Source: Ceratopteris richardii (taxonomy: Eukaryota; Streptophyta; Polypodiopsida; Polypodiales; Pteridaceae). From it: a DNA stretch of 64,000 nucleotides. A program made the translations under genes and the position numbers. How positions within the stretch are numbered: the stretch's first letter is position 1; the number at the start of each line of letters is the position of its first letter. Below, in pieces: positions 22,947 through 34,275 of this stretch. The stretch covers positions 194,432,432 through 194,496,431 of the forward strand of contig CM035415.1 of the NCBI GenBank assembly GCA_020310875.1, given 5' to 3'. The notes under the pieces were generated by a model. It saw only the letters and a list, made by a program, of their open reading frames with translations, did not search any database and had not been told where the DNA came from.

Positions 22947-25419
22947 ATGAACCTGAGGTCTGGTAGACACCTAGGCAAGGATAAACAAAGCATTAGATCT
23001 TATGAGGCTAGTGTCAACCATACAGCTAAGTCTTGGGCACAACAACTAAGTGGTCATCCTTACAGACTAAGTTCAGACACAGGTGATTCAGAAATGTCTT
23101 TTAGCATGGGGAAACCTGTAGGTGGCTCAAGAACTGATTATTTACAAACACCAGAAGGTCCCTATAAGACACAGTTGGAATATATTCGGACCAACCGATT
23201 AAGTGCTCGCATCTATGAGGATGGCCTGAGGCGATCAGTGGTCCAACTCAAAAATCCAGATCAACCCTTTGGACTTGAACACCCGGTGGTCAAGTTCGAA
23301 GAGGGTTCATACATTGATAAGGAGGGAACCATGTATGTGGTCACTAACCTACCAGATAGGACTGATGAGTTTGGAAATGTCATTCATGAGAATGAGATAG
23401 GAGACCTAGAACAAGGAAATGTAGGACAAGGACCCCAGACTCCTAGAGGTAAATCAGTTCTGACTAGAGTGATCACACCAGATTGGATCCCTCAAGACAA
23501 CAAAAGCATAGAACTATTCTTGAATAGAGAAACAGAGGAAGCCTTTTGGAGATTCAAGCCAGATCAACCTAGCCAATTGGGCATAGTCATAATCTATGAA
23601 TTCAAAGATCCTGAGATACTAGGCAAAGTTGTCTACCTGGATAACACATTAGAGAAGATATTCTTGGTAATAGAACATGATAGACACACATATACTTGGA
23701 AGAGTGAATTGATGTTCCCTCCACCATGTTTCCCATGTTTCCCATGGCCTCCAAGGAGTAGGATCATCCCACGCTCATGAAGCCTAGAGAGAAAGAACTA
23801 GAGAGAGACCTGAGGTAAGTTTTGCACACACCGTGGGCAGGAATAGGTCAGGATTTGAAAATGAAAGACCTGAAAGAGAGAGACATCAAGCACATAGGCA
23901 ACAAAGAGAGGAACAGGATTTTCCATTGCCTAGACCCCGAGAGCACCCAAGAACCCTTAGACCCACTCAAGTGATCAAGGCAATGAAGAATTATTTGGAC
24001 GGGTCAGGAGATCCTTATGATCATGTGGCTGAGTTCAAACAAGTGTTAAGAGCTGAACAGGTTGAGGATTTATTCACCCAATACGAGGCATTTGGTTTGA
24101 CTCTTAAGGGCACTGCCTTGGCTTGGTTTCAACCATTGACTAGTCGCAACTATCGCGGTATAGGTCAGCTGCTAGACGAATTCATTGTAGAATTTTCCAA
24201 GAGTGGTATCAGGCATAACACATCATCTTTGATCCATAGCTTCAAGCAGACACCCCAAGAAACAGTGCGGCTAGCAGGTAGAAGGTTTAGACAGTACCTA
24301 GAAAGATGCCCTGCTCTAGAGCTACCCATACCATCCAAACAAGTGGCTTTGTTCTTAGATGGCTTACTGAGCACAAAGTTAAGATCATATGTATACTTGA
24401 AAGAGCCTAGATCCATAGAAGAGTGCGTGCGGACATGCATTGACATAGAAGATAACTTGGGTGAGGAGTTAGGATTATCCAAACTCTATAAGGGTTCAGA
24501 TAGTTCTACTAGTTATACTACAAAAAACTCCACGGAAATAGAGGAGATAGCTGAGCAAGTTGCCAAGAAGCTGGGAGTCCAAAATAAACAAACACAGAGA
24601 GTCACTCCATTGAATCGGTGTTATACTTGCGGAGGCGACCACATGGCTAATGTATGCCCATTGCACAACCAGAACATGAGAGAAAGGAATGCTCCATATT
24701 GCACTATTGAGAGAAAATATACGAACCACACGGCTCAAGATTGTCCCTATAATAGGCAAGCTGTTAGACAGAATTATCAACAACCTTACCAACCAGGTAG
24801 GTATCAAAACCAATACCAATAGCCATATTATAGACCACAACAGCAATATCAGGCACAATATAGGCCACAACCAGTCTTGGGAAACCAACCACCAGCTCCT
24901 GCCAACGTGATTCCAGTCAAATATGCTGTGGGAGAGGAAAATCCAAATAGAGCATTGGTGCCACTAACCCCATTGATACCAGATAATGACTCTCATGCTC
25001 ATAGTTCAGACTACTCCCATGAAGGTAGTCCACATGCTTATTACACAGAGTCACCTGAACATAGTGAGAATTACTCGTATCAATATGAGGCACCACCTAT
25101 GGAGCAAAATTGGGAGCTAGAATACTCCAATGTCATGTACACAAATCCTAACCCTAGGCCCCGATTGAGACAAATGAGGCCACAAGCCCCTAGAGGATCT
25201 TGTTTCAGATGTCAAGGTGACCATTTCATTCATGATTGTCCCCACCCACCATCTCCGAGTCAAGGACAGGCTATCACAATACAGGCTTTTTGTCCTGATT
25301 GTGGCAAAGACCATCTCCCTAGAGATTGTCCAAGAAACCCCTCCAGTGCACCCAAGATTACACCCATTAATGTGGTAGGCTTAGTGGCGGAATCAAGGTT
25401 ACTAGAGCACAAGCATTAA
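22947..25419 (+). pseudogene. gag: Element B gag (frameshifted)
   Basis: This has a true ATG start (MNLRSGRHLGKDKQSIRSYE). The N-terminal ~277 codons to 23780 give the gag N-terminal region missing from A. A tandem CCATGTTTC duplication near 23728-23746 shifts the frame. The core resumes at 23833 (FKQVLRAEQVEDLFTQYEAF, RRFRQYLERCP) with knuckle CYTCGGDHMANVC, then TAG at 24820-24822 where A has CAG, then CFRCQGDHFIHDC and CPDCGKDHLPRDC by 25340. A C-x2-C-x3-H-x4-C spacing is used in all. The product would be the capsid/nucleocapsid precursor of the A/B family. Confidence 0.88.
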
Positions 25420-26847
25420 AACAAGATAAACCAGCAGAACAATCGGAATTGAGTGAATCAGGAGATCCTAGTAAGAGGAAAACAAGAACATGGAAGGATA
25501 CCAGAGAAAAGGCCAATCGTAAGTGGAATAAAAAGTTATCGGAACTAGAAGAAAGCTTGAAAGACGCAAAAACAAAAATAGAAGACATTGCATCGCAAAA
25601 CCCCTCGCATGCCGAAACTCCATCCACTCCACCTCATCCCACCCCACCACCCATTGTAAATAGGCCGCAACCAGGGTCTGTGCTTGCAGATCCAACCCCA
25701 GAAGGCTTGGACATGATGTTCAAGGCCTACCAAGCTCGACTTCAAGAAGGGCCTACAGCTGCAAACCTAGACAAGGTTACCCTAGAGAAGATTTAGAGAT
25801 TGAACGGATGAAAATGTGCATGAAAATGGTAGAACAAGCTCAAGCCATACTTGAGACTAGTCAAAAGTTCAATCAGACAAACTCTATCAAATCAGATTTG
25901 CATTTCCAGGGCTTACTAGAAAGATTAGAGCAATTGGTAAACAAACCACAAGTTTCTTTACCTCCACAGGCTCAACCAATTATTGAAAGAGGAAGCTCAC
26001 CACCAATGGGAGCTTATGTTCCTAATTCCACAGATGCTGGAATACCTCCTTCAATTCAACAGTACTCTCAAGAGTTCTTGCGGGAAATACAAGAAGAGAA
26101 ATGGGCCAAGGAGAAGGGTAATTCCCCTCCTATTCCTAAGATTGATGATCTTCATGATCAATTTACCCAAGACATTCCATCTATTTTCGGAGATGAAGCA
26201 GGACAACAAGAAGATGAAGGATTAGATTTTGAATCTAATACCCTAGAAGAACTGCCTCAATTTCTAGGTCCATGGGAATCTGAATCTCTCCAGATTAGAG
26301 CTCCCACAATACTGGTAAGAAATGAGGACTCAGTGGCTCCAAGGAACACTGATGTCGTGAAGAACACTACGGTTCAGAGTCACCTCACTGTAGAAGAGTT
26401 GCTCAAAGCAAAACCTGAGCTATGGAATCATGTGAAGGATCAGGTTCCAGAACTTGAGTCCAATATGCCAAAAACAGGCTCTAAGCAAAAACTACCAGAG
26501 ATACCTCTAGACAAAATAGGGGACATGTGTGAGGGTGAAGAAGGTAATACTTATCTTCCAATCACCTACCAAGGTTACACAACCAAAGCAATCATAGATT
26601 CAGGTGCTGGTGTTGCTATTGCGACCACCTCCTTGTGGAAGAAATGGGGCAAGCCCACATTAAGACCAACTAGAATGAAGCTTCAAATGGCTGATGGTCA
26701 TTTTGAAAGACCTCTAGGATTGCTAGAAGGGATAACTCTAACCACTTGTGGTGTGGAGTTTGAACATACATTTGCTATATGTGACTTTGAGAAAAATCAT
26801 GTCTATGAGATGATCCTAGGAAGAACCTTCCTACGACAATTGCAAAT
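25420..26847 (+). pseudogene. Element B gag-pol linker and first protease (truncated)
   Basis: The sequence is nearly identical to A 7330-8790. The frames are broken between 25419 and 25808: a loss near 25400 removes the S-rich stretch, and a shift occurs near 25775. From 25808 a 350-codon frame holds the charged linker and an aspartic protease with DSGA (IIDSGAGVAIATTSLW) and the ILGR-type C-terminal motif. It ends at LRQLQIV, where the terminus of the G LTR begins at 26848. Confidence 0.88.
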
Positions 26848-27357
26848 TGTAGCTCAGTGATGAGTAGCACCTCCTTTAATTGTCAATCCGGGAAGACGTG
26901 AGGATGGTATGAAGACCTCGAGCAAGTGGCGGCACAAGTGCGTGAGTGAGAAGCACACAAACATGCACACACATACACACACACGCGCACACACGGCAAG
27001 ACAAAGAGAGAGAATCAATGGAGTTCTTCGATTACTTTTCAAGAAGCTCTTACAAGTTTGTTTCTATTACAATCTAACCTCAAAAATGAGCTCTCTAGCT
27101 CTTTTTATAGTTTTTGACTAGGTTTTGGCCCTGTCCAGACCTAGTGTCCGGCCTAGTTAGAAATTAGGTTCCAGGGCCAATTTGAGGGCTTAAACGGAGT
27201 CTAAAAAATACGAAAATTGATATGTAGGTACTTCTAAGGCTCCTCAAGCTCAAGGACTCCTTGGCTTGCACAAAATGGAGCTACAAAAATATGAAATGGT
27301 ATTTACAATGATTGTTAGTGATAAGAATCACTCTTAAAAGATGTTGATTTGGGAAAA
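26848..27357 (-). repeat. 3' LTR of element G
   Basis: On the minus strand this ends GAGCTACA like the A LTR. It shares the TATAAAAAGAGC box (TATA at 27102-27109), the adjacent CTAGTCAAAAAC, the AC/TG-rich tract and AAAGGAGGTG. The 5' boundary is uncertain because similarity fades around 27345-27367 and no clear TG terminus or polypurine tract is visible. Confidence 0.75.
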
Positions 27358-27367
27358 ATTGAAGGGC

Positions 27368-28195
27368 CTATCTGCCAGATTGGCGTCGACTGCTTTGTCT
27401 ACTTACTCCTTCACCTTGTTCTGACTCTCTCCGCTGGCTTCCTTGTCTAGTCGGTCCTTGGGTGCCCATACTGCTCTCAACACCCCCCCCTCTCTCGCGT
27501 CTGTCGTCCCTGATAGACCCTTGTTGCTGGGAGTGTTGGATGTAATATTCCACAACCTGAGTGGCAAGCTGATGTTCTTGTATGCGTATTCCTCTGGCCA
27601 AATCTGTCATCATACGATCCCAATCGATTGGTCCTGGAATGTCTGGATGTGGCAGACGTAACTGATCTGCATGGATCGCTTGTTCTACTGCGAATAGATG
27701 TAGCAAATGTGTGGGTCTGGGAATGAAAATTCCGGAATTGTATTCCCAGAATCCCGTAGAGAACATTTCCTCAAATGTCTGCTTGAAGCATGCGGGCAAG
27801 TACTTTATTCGTGCATGCCAAGCAAAGATGATAGCGACCGAGGGGGTTTGGCTCATGTCGTAGACTAAATCCTTGTTGCCTTGAGAGAATCCAGGGGCAG
27901 AGATGTATGGAACTTGGACATTCCGAAAGGTTTTGAAGACAATGGTCACGAGCTCGCATATCTTCATACACATTTTCGCTGCTATGTCGGGTACATTATT
28001 TAGACGTGTAGACCAGTGCCAAATTGTTGATATCATGTAGGCTACGGTTGGGGTTCCTCGAGGTGGAGCAAAATATGGGTAGTTAACCCAAGCCGAGCAC
28101 TCTTTATTGTTGCGTACCTTGATTGCAAATGCTTGCCAGGATCTGCGACGTACCACTGGACAATAGCATGGATTATACTTGATATATAGTGGCAT
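27368..28195 (-). CDS. G ORF4, unknown protein, probably the C-terminal part of ORF3
   Basis: This is a 275-codon frame with ATG (MPLYIKYNPCYCPVVRRRSW). It lies in the same frame as ORF3, separated only by a TAG (28202-28204) and two sense codons, so it is most simply the C-terminal end of ORF3 beyond a nonsense or readthrough codon. The first ~190 residues are globular with many aromatics and Cys. The last ~60 are Q/R/S/G-rich and hydrophilic. No membrane segment, signal peptide or enzyme motif is visible. I do not recognise the family. Confidence 0.6.
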   Translation of the reverse strand: MPLYIKYNPCYCPVVRRRSWQAFAIKVRNNKECSAWVNYPYFAPPRGTPTVAYMISTIWHWSTRLNNVPDIAAKMCMKICELVTIVFKTFRNVQVPYISAPGFSQGNKDLVYDMSQTPSVAIIFAWHARIKYLPACFKQTFEEMFSTGFWEYNSGIFIPRPTHLLHLFAVEQAIHADQLRLPHPDIPGPIDWDRMMTDLARGIRIQEHQLATQVVEYYIQHSQQQGSIRDDRRERGGGVESSMGTQGPTRQGSQRRESEQGEGVSRQSSRRQSGR

Positions 28196-28201
28196 GGTTG
28201 C

Positions 28202-31200
28202 CTAGGTATTCATCATCTCTGGGTAATCGGTGAGTAAACGTGCACGCCAATTAGGTTGGAAGATCGAGCCAACACGTGCATCGGTCGGTAAATCCCCTAT
28301 CTCAAATTGAGTAGCGAATGTGGGCTCCTTCCCTGTATGTCTTTTGACTTCTGCATTATAATCATGTAGTAAGACAAAATAAGGCATGTATTGCGATTCT
28401 GATGTTGTGATTAACCGTTGATGGGATAAATGTTGAAAGTAGGAAGACCGAAGGACAGTTTCTTCCAGATTTGTGAGAGATTGCATTTGCACGGCCACAC
28501 GATCATCATGTGTCTTACCCACTTTCTCGAACCTTTTGACCCAATCTGGAACTTGAATTTCTAACGTGTCTTGTCCTTCTTCCGTAGTTCGACCACCAGG
28601 CGTCGGCATAGGCTCATATGGCTCTTCATAGCTGTCATCGACGGGGATTTCCACTACTGTTTCAGGTTCTGGTTCTTCAATGGGCGAGGGTGGTCGTTCA
28701 TATGGGAGGAGGCGTGCTTGGAGTTCTGCCACCTGTTTCCGGAGGGTCTCCATTTCTTCTGTAGAGTGTTGCAAGATTACCGGCTCCGGTTGAGCGGTGG
28801 GGACACTGGCTTTCTGTTTCTTTAGATCTGCACATTCAGTCTCTAGTTTTTCATATGACTCCAAGAAATTTGCATGCTCCTCAAGTAAGATGCGAATGTC
28901 TTCTGATGGAACTGCTCTATATCTGGTAGGGCTAATGGTTGCTCCTACGGTTCCTTCCATAGCCGCTTCAAAGTTGTCTTGGTTTTGTTGTTGAAGTCGT
29001 TTGTTCTCTTCTAGTGCTACGGCCATATGCTTCCTTAATAGCCCAATGTTGCGTCTGAGTGTAGCGTTAGAGATCATTTGCGCTTGAAGCACTGTTTCTA
29101 GTTCCTTGACTGCTTGGTCATCTACAGTTGATGTCTTTGATTCCAATTCGGAGTGAGCCTGCTGTAGTGTGGTATGCTCGGTTAGGAGCGTCTGGTAGTC
29201 AGCTTCAAGAGTGGTGACTCTAGCTTGCAGACGTTGAGATTCTGCCTGGAGGGCAGCAGTGCGTTCTTCCAATTGATGGTAGTCTTGTTGTAGCTGATGT
29301 GCACACTGAAGTAATGTGTTGAACGTGCTATTTACATTATGAGATGCAAGGGGAAAAGTTTGAAATGCAGGGGAGGTGGGATTGGGTAGGGGGGTAGTGA
29401 ATGTTGTGTGTGCCAATGATGTGAGTGGTGAGGTGGGGGGCAAGGGAGGGGAAGATGGTGGAATCGTGGGGAGAGGTGCTGTGGTTGGTGAAATGTCCAT
29501 TGGGTCAGACAAGGTGGTGTGTGCAGGGGCTACCATGTAGGTGGGTATGGTAGGTGAAGTGAGTGTGGTGTTCGTGTAAATTGATGTCGTTGCGAACATC
29601 GGAGAAATGTGCCTCGAAAACATTGGAGAGCGGGTGAACTGCTCCACAACGGACGGGTATTGGGGTGGCGCGGTCAGGTTGAAAGAGGTGTAGGGGCCAG
29701 ATGGGAAGTGGGGGTCATGGAATGGAGGTACCCGTATTGGGGGATAGGTCGGGAAACACAGGGTGCCTTCTGTGGGTGCTGGGTTTCCAACTACACTTGG
29801 AATTATGGGATGGCCACTCATGGGTTCAGAGGATAGACGGGACGAAGTGTACAAGGGATTGGTGACGAAGGAGAAGAGGGTGTCTTGTGAGGTGGGTTCT
29901 CGAAATGAGAATGATTTGAATGAGGATGGGTTATAAGTGAAGGTAGAGGTGATGACTGTCGTTTCTTCCAAGGTGGGAGGTGGTGGTGGGGGTGGAGAAG
30001 GTGGTGATGGAGGATGCTGGGGTGAGATGGGTGATGTCTGAACGAAGGTTTCGGCGAAGAGGTCAGTGGTGGTTGTGGGGGTGGTTGTGGTCTCAATGGG
30101 TACTTCTGGTTCTGTGACGGGTATCCTGATAGTCTTACCTGCTCGTGGTAACGTGTCCACTCTGCGTTTGTCATACCTTACGGACTGGCGGACTGCGGTG
30201 TGGACAGCCTCCGGAACTCCTAAAGAGTCTGATACTAATTTGAGGGTGTCAATGAAGTGTTGGTTCACCCCTTCATCTGATAGCATTTCTTGCATCAAAG
30301 CTTGACCTGATACCAGAGAGAGTTGATGCCTTTCTTGTACTGCTTTGATAGTGTCGTATAGCCTTCGTAGTTGAGCTGTATATGCTGGTGCACCTACAAG
30401 TTCTGGCACTTCTTGTTGCTCCTCTTGGTGCTCTTGATCATACTCCTCCTCATCATCCTCCTGTTCTTCATCTCCGTCATCCTCTGCATCCACTTCAACA
30501 GGTGTGACAGGTGCTTGGGAGGTTGTGGCCTGCGTTTGCACGTTTTCCGCTTGTTGTGCCTCTTCTGCCTCCAACTCTACATCTTGTAATAGTTGTTCGA
30601 AATCTTCATTAGTGAGCTCTTCCAAAGGTGCACCACTAGGAAATTCAAGATCGGTTGGAATGGGAGGGAATATCAAGGTGGAACCATCGGTGCTGCGTCT
30701 TGGAAGTCGGAGTGTGAATGGTCGGACTCTTCGGGGTGGAGGGGTGACGTCTGGTGTTAGGGTGGCTCCACGTGGTTGAGCACATGGGACTTGGACAATG
30801 CCTCTCATCTTCTTAGAAGGGGGTCCAGTGGATGTTCTGCCTCTAAACTGCTCAACCCGATTCCACATTAGGGCCCGTTGGATCGGAATGTCATAAGCCA
30901 AACACCTATAAATGATTCTTGTCAGAGCACAGCAACCATATAAAACCTGTTTCCGCGGCCAGCGTTTGTGAGCTAGGTGTATCTGATCAATTATCCAGTG
31001 GGGTAGGTTGATGGTGAGGCTCTGTGTCTCTGCCAGATACAAGCTAAACCAAATCTTTTTGGGCGGCATGGTGAATCTATCTTGCGCCGGGAAAGCAAAG
31101 TGTTGCATGCACATGCGAAGGTGTATTGCAATATTAGGCGTCATGGATACCATGTCCTTGAGTTTGGTGAGACTTCGATTCTTCATGTAATCCGGTACTA

Positions 31201-31762
31201 GGGTTTCCTTTTCTGTAGGAATATACATTCCGCGCATATCTAGAGCCTCTCTCACCAAATTGTTTGATAGCCTGAACCTCTTGAGCTCATTCCCCTTTGT
31301 CAGAGATGGAATCACAAATGAGCTTGCTCCTTTTGGGTTCTGGTTTGGAGTCAAGGTGTTGATGAGATAGTAGCATCGCATGAAGTCAGGTTTTGGGAGT
31401 CGGGCACTAAAATAAGCACTCAATCCTGCCTTTTCCCATATCGGACGTAGACCTTCTGCATTTTGTAATTTCTCAAATTCTCTTGTAAAGAAATGGTATC
31501 TGCCTTGCTTTCCATTGAAGTCCAACTCTGATTCCCATAGGTACGCTCCTTCACCCAAGGGTCCTGCCACCTCGGTAAACCAATGGGAAGTCTTTCCCAC
31601 GGGCATGGTGTGGCCACGCGGAGGGTCCGCAATAGGTATGATTTTGACGGCCTGCAAATCTTCTGGTCTTTCAATTGTCTCAGGCAAAACGGGTAAACTG
31701 TCCAAGTTCACCACTTGCGGGCTTGTTTCTGTGTGAGAGCTAGTTCCTGCTGCCTCCGCCAT
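28202..31762 (-). CDS. G ORF3, large protein downstream of pol
   Basis: This is a 1,186-codon uninterrupted frame from ATG (MAEAAGTSSHTETSPQVVNL), about 210 bp after the pol stop. Residues ~40-330 form a globular domain with FSARLPKPDFMRCYYLINTL and FTMPPKKIWFSLYL. Its style resembles the putative plant transposon protein domains found in extra ORFs of Athila/Tat elements; this assignment is from memory. An acidic run lies at about 422-454. Proline-rich sequence (PPSPPSPPPPPPP) lies near 584, followed by a long S/T/P-rich region. A heptad-like coiled coil spans about 820-925 (QLEERTAALQAESQRLQAR). No signal peptide or membrane helix is seen, so a classical envelope role is not supported. A second copy starts at 1174. 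Confidence 0.8.
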   Translation of the reverse strand: MAEAAGTSSHTETSPQVVNLDSLPVLPETIERPEDLQAVKIIPIADPPRGHTMPVGKTSHWFTEVAGPLGEGAYLWESELDFNGKQGRYHFFTREFEKLQNAEGLRPIWEKAGLSAYFSARLPKPDFMRCYYLINTLTPNQNPKGASSFVIPSLTKGNELKRFRLSNNLVREALDMRGMYIPTEKETLVPDYMKNRSLTKLKDMVSMTPNIAIHLRMCMQHFAFPAQDRFTMPPKKIWFSLYLAETQSLTINLPHWIIDQIHLAHKRWPRKQVLYGCCALTRIIYRCLAYDIPIQRALMWNRVEQFRGRTSTGPPSKKMRGIVQVPCAQPRGATLTPDVTPPPRRVRPFTLRLPRRSTDGSTLIFPPIPTDLEFPSGAPLEELTNEDFEQLLQDVELEAEEAQQAENVQTQATTSQAPVTPVEVDAEDDGDEEQEDDEEEYDQEHQEEQQEVPELVGAPAYTAQLRRLYDTIKAVQERHQLSLVSGQALMQEMLSDEGVNQHFIDTLKLVSDSLGVPEAVHTAVRQSVRYDKRRVDTLPRAGKTIRIPVTEPEVPIETTTTPTTTTDLFAETFVQTSPISPQHPPSPPSPPPPPPPTLEETTVITSTFTYNPSSFKSFSFREPTSQDTLFSFVTNPLYTSSRLSSEPMSGHPIIPSVVGNPAPTEGTLCFPTYPPIRVPPFHDPHFPSGPYTSFNLTAPPQYPSVVEQFTRSPMFSRHISPMFATTSIYTNTTLTSPTIPTYMVAPAHTTLSDPMDISPTTAPLPTIPPSSPPLPPTSPLTSLAHTTFTTPLPNPTSPAFQTFPLASHNVNSTFNTLLQCAHQLQQDYHQLEERTAALQAESQRLQARVTTLEADYQTLLTEHTTLQQAHSELESKTSTVDDQAVKELETVLQAQMISNATLRRNIGLLRKHMAVALEENKRLQQQNQDNFEAAMEGTVGATISPTRYRAVPSEDIRILLEEHANFLESYEKLETECADLKKQKASVPTAQPEPVILQHSTEEMETLRKQVAELQARLLPYERPPSPIEEPEPETVVEIPVDDSYEEPYEPMPTPGGRTTEEGQDTLEIQVPDWVKRFEKVGKTHDDRVAVQMQSLTNLEETVLRSSYFQHLSHQRLITTSESQYMPYFVLLHDYNAEVKRHTGKEPTFATQFEIGDLPTDARVGSIFQPNWRARLLTDYPEMMNT

Positions 31763-31973
31763 GTTGAAAATGTCGCAGCTGATTCTGTGAGAATATATGA
31801 ATAAACGTTAACATTGCAATGGACACAAAAATGACATGGTGTCCCTTGTTACAACATTAACTTAAAGTTCGGGAGTGGTTAGGGGTTAATAAGTGCTCGG
31901 TGCTGGTGTGTGTAGTTAGGAGTTAGGTAGACCTAAGAGCTAAGCCAAATGATGTGATGTGAGAGTGAAGCGG

Positions 31974-32582
31974 TTAGTAGGTGGTCATGGATTTACAATC
32001 CGGGTCCGGGGGTTTGTTACAAGTCTTGGGCTGCCAAATGCAGTGGATGGGTTTTGCTCGTGGTTCCGTAGAGATTCTCGAGAGCTTTATAGGTGTGTCA
32101 GCTTGAACATGAGGCCTTTTAGGTACCCATTTACAACTGATTCTGTTCGTGCTCATGTGCCTTGGTGTTGAAAATGAGTGGATGTAGGCTGTGCGAGTGA
32201 ATGCATCATGCTGTGTAGGGTGTGATCTTGGTGTAGCTATTTGAGCCCGCAAACAAACCTTAGGCACCCAAATTTTTCTTGATTGTGGGCTAGCCTTCAT
32301 CGACTTTTTGGGCACCCAAATAAATTTCACGTTAGCAGAAGAATTTCTGAAAGACCTCTTATTAGTGACGTGTTGTTGGTTACTAATAAGAGGCTTTGCC
32401 CGTGCGGTTGGCGTGAGTGCAACCGGGTGTTCGCCTTTTCGCACCCACACTTGGTTCACTTGTTGAGACATTCTGCTGCGCAGGTTCTTTTGATTTCCGG
32501 CATAGGTAGTACTCTGCTTCTTCTGCCTTTGAGCCATCTTTGGTTGTTGCCTCCTTCTGACTTTTGGAAAAGAAGGGAGTTC
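31974..32582 (-). pseudogene. G pol C-terminal tail with WVPK repeats (displaced exon of pol)
   Basis: An open frame begins exactly where GVREAT breaks off at 43744: the codons continue in frame (ELPSFPK) once the CAACG target duplication is counted once. It contains five W-[VQ]-[PR]-K motifs (QVWVRKG, FIWVPKK, KIWVPKV, CKWVPKR, CIWQPKT) in a basic, hydrophilic context, and matches the E0 tail. The inversion separated it from the rest of pol. The ORF3 start lies 211 bp downstream. Confidence 0.87.
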
Positions 32583-32587
32583 CGTTG

Positions 32588-33226
32588 TGTTGAGAAAAGG
32601 GGAGCAACAACCCTAACCGCCTCACATGGAAGTGAGAAGTTTCTCCAAGTTGGGGCAAAGAATGAGAGGAGAGGTTCACCCACGCTCATGGAGCAATGGC
32701 AACAATGGCCAACGTCACAAGGAGCAAGGGGAACATCCTCCCAACCATGCACACACACATGCAAATCCATACACCAAGATCATCGCCTTGCACACAAAGA
32801 AACAGGAGAGTAGAAAATGACACCTTCTTCCATTACCAAAATGGAGGCCAAGGCCATGGCCAAGGGACCTCCTCTTTACAAGAAATAGCCTCTATTTATA
32901 GGCTCAGCTCATTCTCCCATGTGCTCTTTTTGACTAGTCAAAAAGGAGCACATGCTCATATCTCTCTAGATCTTTTCAAATATTCCTTCCAACCACCCTC
33001 TTCAATACAAATATATGCATGGGAAATCTACGTGGGAAATCTATGGATGTGTGCAAAAAGAGATTTTATTTGAAAAGGCTTCCATACCATAGACTAGAGG
33101 AATTATCAAAAAGGGGTTTTAGGAGAGTGTTCATATGGACATCTCCTAAATACAAAAAGAGATATTTTTATGAGGGCTAGAGGGTGCCATTGCATGAGGA
33201 AATTGTGGGCAACCCTTATAACAACA
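32588..33226 (-). repeat. Lone N1-family LTR, inverted
   Basis: This 639-bp LTR runs from TGTTGAG to AACAACA on plus and is the reverse complement of the N1 LTRs at 43745-44385 and 49560-50200. TATAAATAGA lies on minus at 32891-32900 with an inverted TTGAC pair upstream. Flanks are CGTTG (32583-32587) and ACATG (33227-33231), which do not match each other. Each matches instead a flank of the full N1 copy. Confidence 0.94.
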
Positions 33227-33231
33227 ACATG

Positions 33232-34275
33232 TGACCCCGAAGGAAGAAGGAAAGAAACGAAAGAAGAGAGAAGCCTCACCAGAAGAGGAAGAATCTTTGT
33301 TTGAGGTCCCAGAAAATTTTAAGAAGTATGAGATAGATGACAGGAGAGTCATGATAAGAATGCCTAAACGAGAGGCACAAGTAGGAGAGGCCTATGATAA
33401 CAAAGAAACTACCAAGAAAATAGTAGTGGCCATAGAGGAAGGAGAGGAGAGATGCACGTACATAGGCCATGACCTAACAGAGGAAGAAGAGCATGCGTTA
33501 ATTGCCTTGCTAAGAGAATACAGAGATGTATTCGCTTGGAGTTACAAGGACTTGAAAGGTGTTGACCCTGACATATGCTCACACACTATCCCCATGACTT
33601 CAGACGCTAAACCCTCTAAGCAAAAGCCTTATACATATAACGATAATTATGCTGCTAAGATCAAAGAAGAGATAGATAGACTGGTTGAAGCTGGATTTAT
33701 CTATGAAATTGAGCACATTGAGTGGGTATCACCCATCGTAGTGGTGCCCAAGAAGAATGGCAAACTGCGCGTGTGCATTAACTTGAAGAAGGTTAATGCA
33801 GCCACTATTCGAGATAACTATCCGCTTCCCATCACAGAACATCTCTTAGAAAGAGTGGCTGGCAAGGAAGTGTACAGCTTCCTTGATGGATTTTCGGGTT
33901 ACAATCAAGTAGCCATAGCTCCAGAGGATCAGCATAAGACAGCCTTTGCCACAGAATGGGGCATTTTTGCCTTTAGAGTAATGCCATTTGGGCTTACCAA
34001 TGCACCAGCTACCTTCCAGAGGCTGATGTGCCATGTGTTTAAGGAGTTCCTGAGGAAGAGTTTAGAAGTCTATGTTGATGATCTTTGTGCTCATTCCAAT
34101 ATTAGACAAACCCATATTCCTGAACTCAGACAAATCTTTGACAAATGTAGAGAATATCAAGTCTGCCTGAACCCAGAAAAGTGCGTTTTTATGGTCAGGC
34201 AAGGCAAGATTCTAGGACACATAGTGTCAAAGAATGGCATATCTACTGACGAAGAGAAAGTGAGAGCCATAGCAG
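33232..34275 (+). pseudogene. G pol: reverse transcriptase N-terminal and palm region
   Basis: The frame begins mid-protein (TPKEEGKKRKKREASPEEEE; the codon at 33231 is GTG, not a real start). It continues into RT: SPIVVVPKKNGKLRVCINLK, FLDGFSGYNQVAIAPEDQHK, MPFGLTNAPATFQRLM and catalytic LEVYVDD. It stops at VRAIA, where C2 inserted at 34276. The reading continues in the correct codon phase at 40728 (ELPRPK). Upstream, the protease part is now at 50206 on the opposite strand because of the inversion. Confidence 0.9.

Larger units (their letters stand above)
14141..26847 (+). mobile_element. Gypsy-type element B, split by copia C0
   Basis: The element has LTR 14141-14747, PBS 14756-14773, a C0 insertion at 14778-21256, leader 21262-22946, and gag plus protease 22947-26847. 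The LTR terminus TGTTG abuts C1 pol precisely, so B inserted into C1. The right edge is the terminus of the G LTR, consistent with G inserting into B protease. RT onward is not in the window. Confidence 0.88.

Noticed and set aside
28202..31762. ORF3 as a retroviral-type envelope gene
   Set aside because: No signal peptide, transmembrane helix or furin-like site is visible; only its position resembles env-like genes of Athila elements.
32588..33226. Lone N1 LTR as an ordinary solo LTR
   Set aside because: Its two flanks are not a duplication. They match the flanks of the distant full copy, which requires the inversion.
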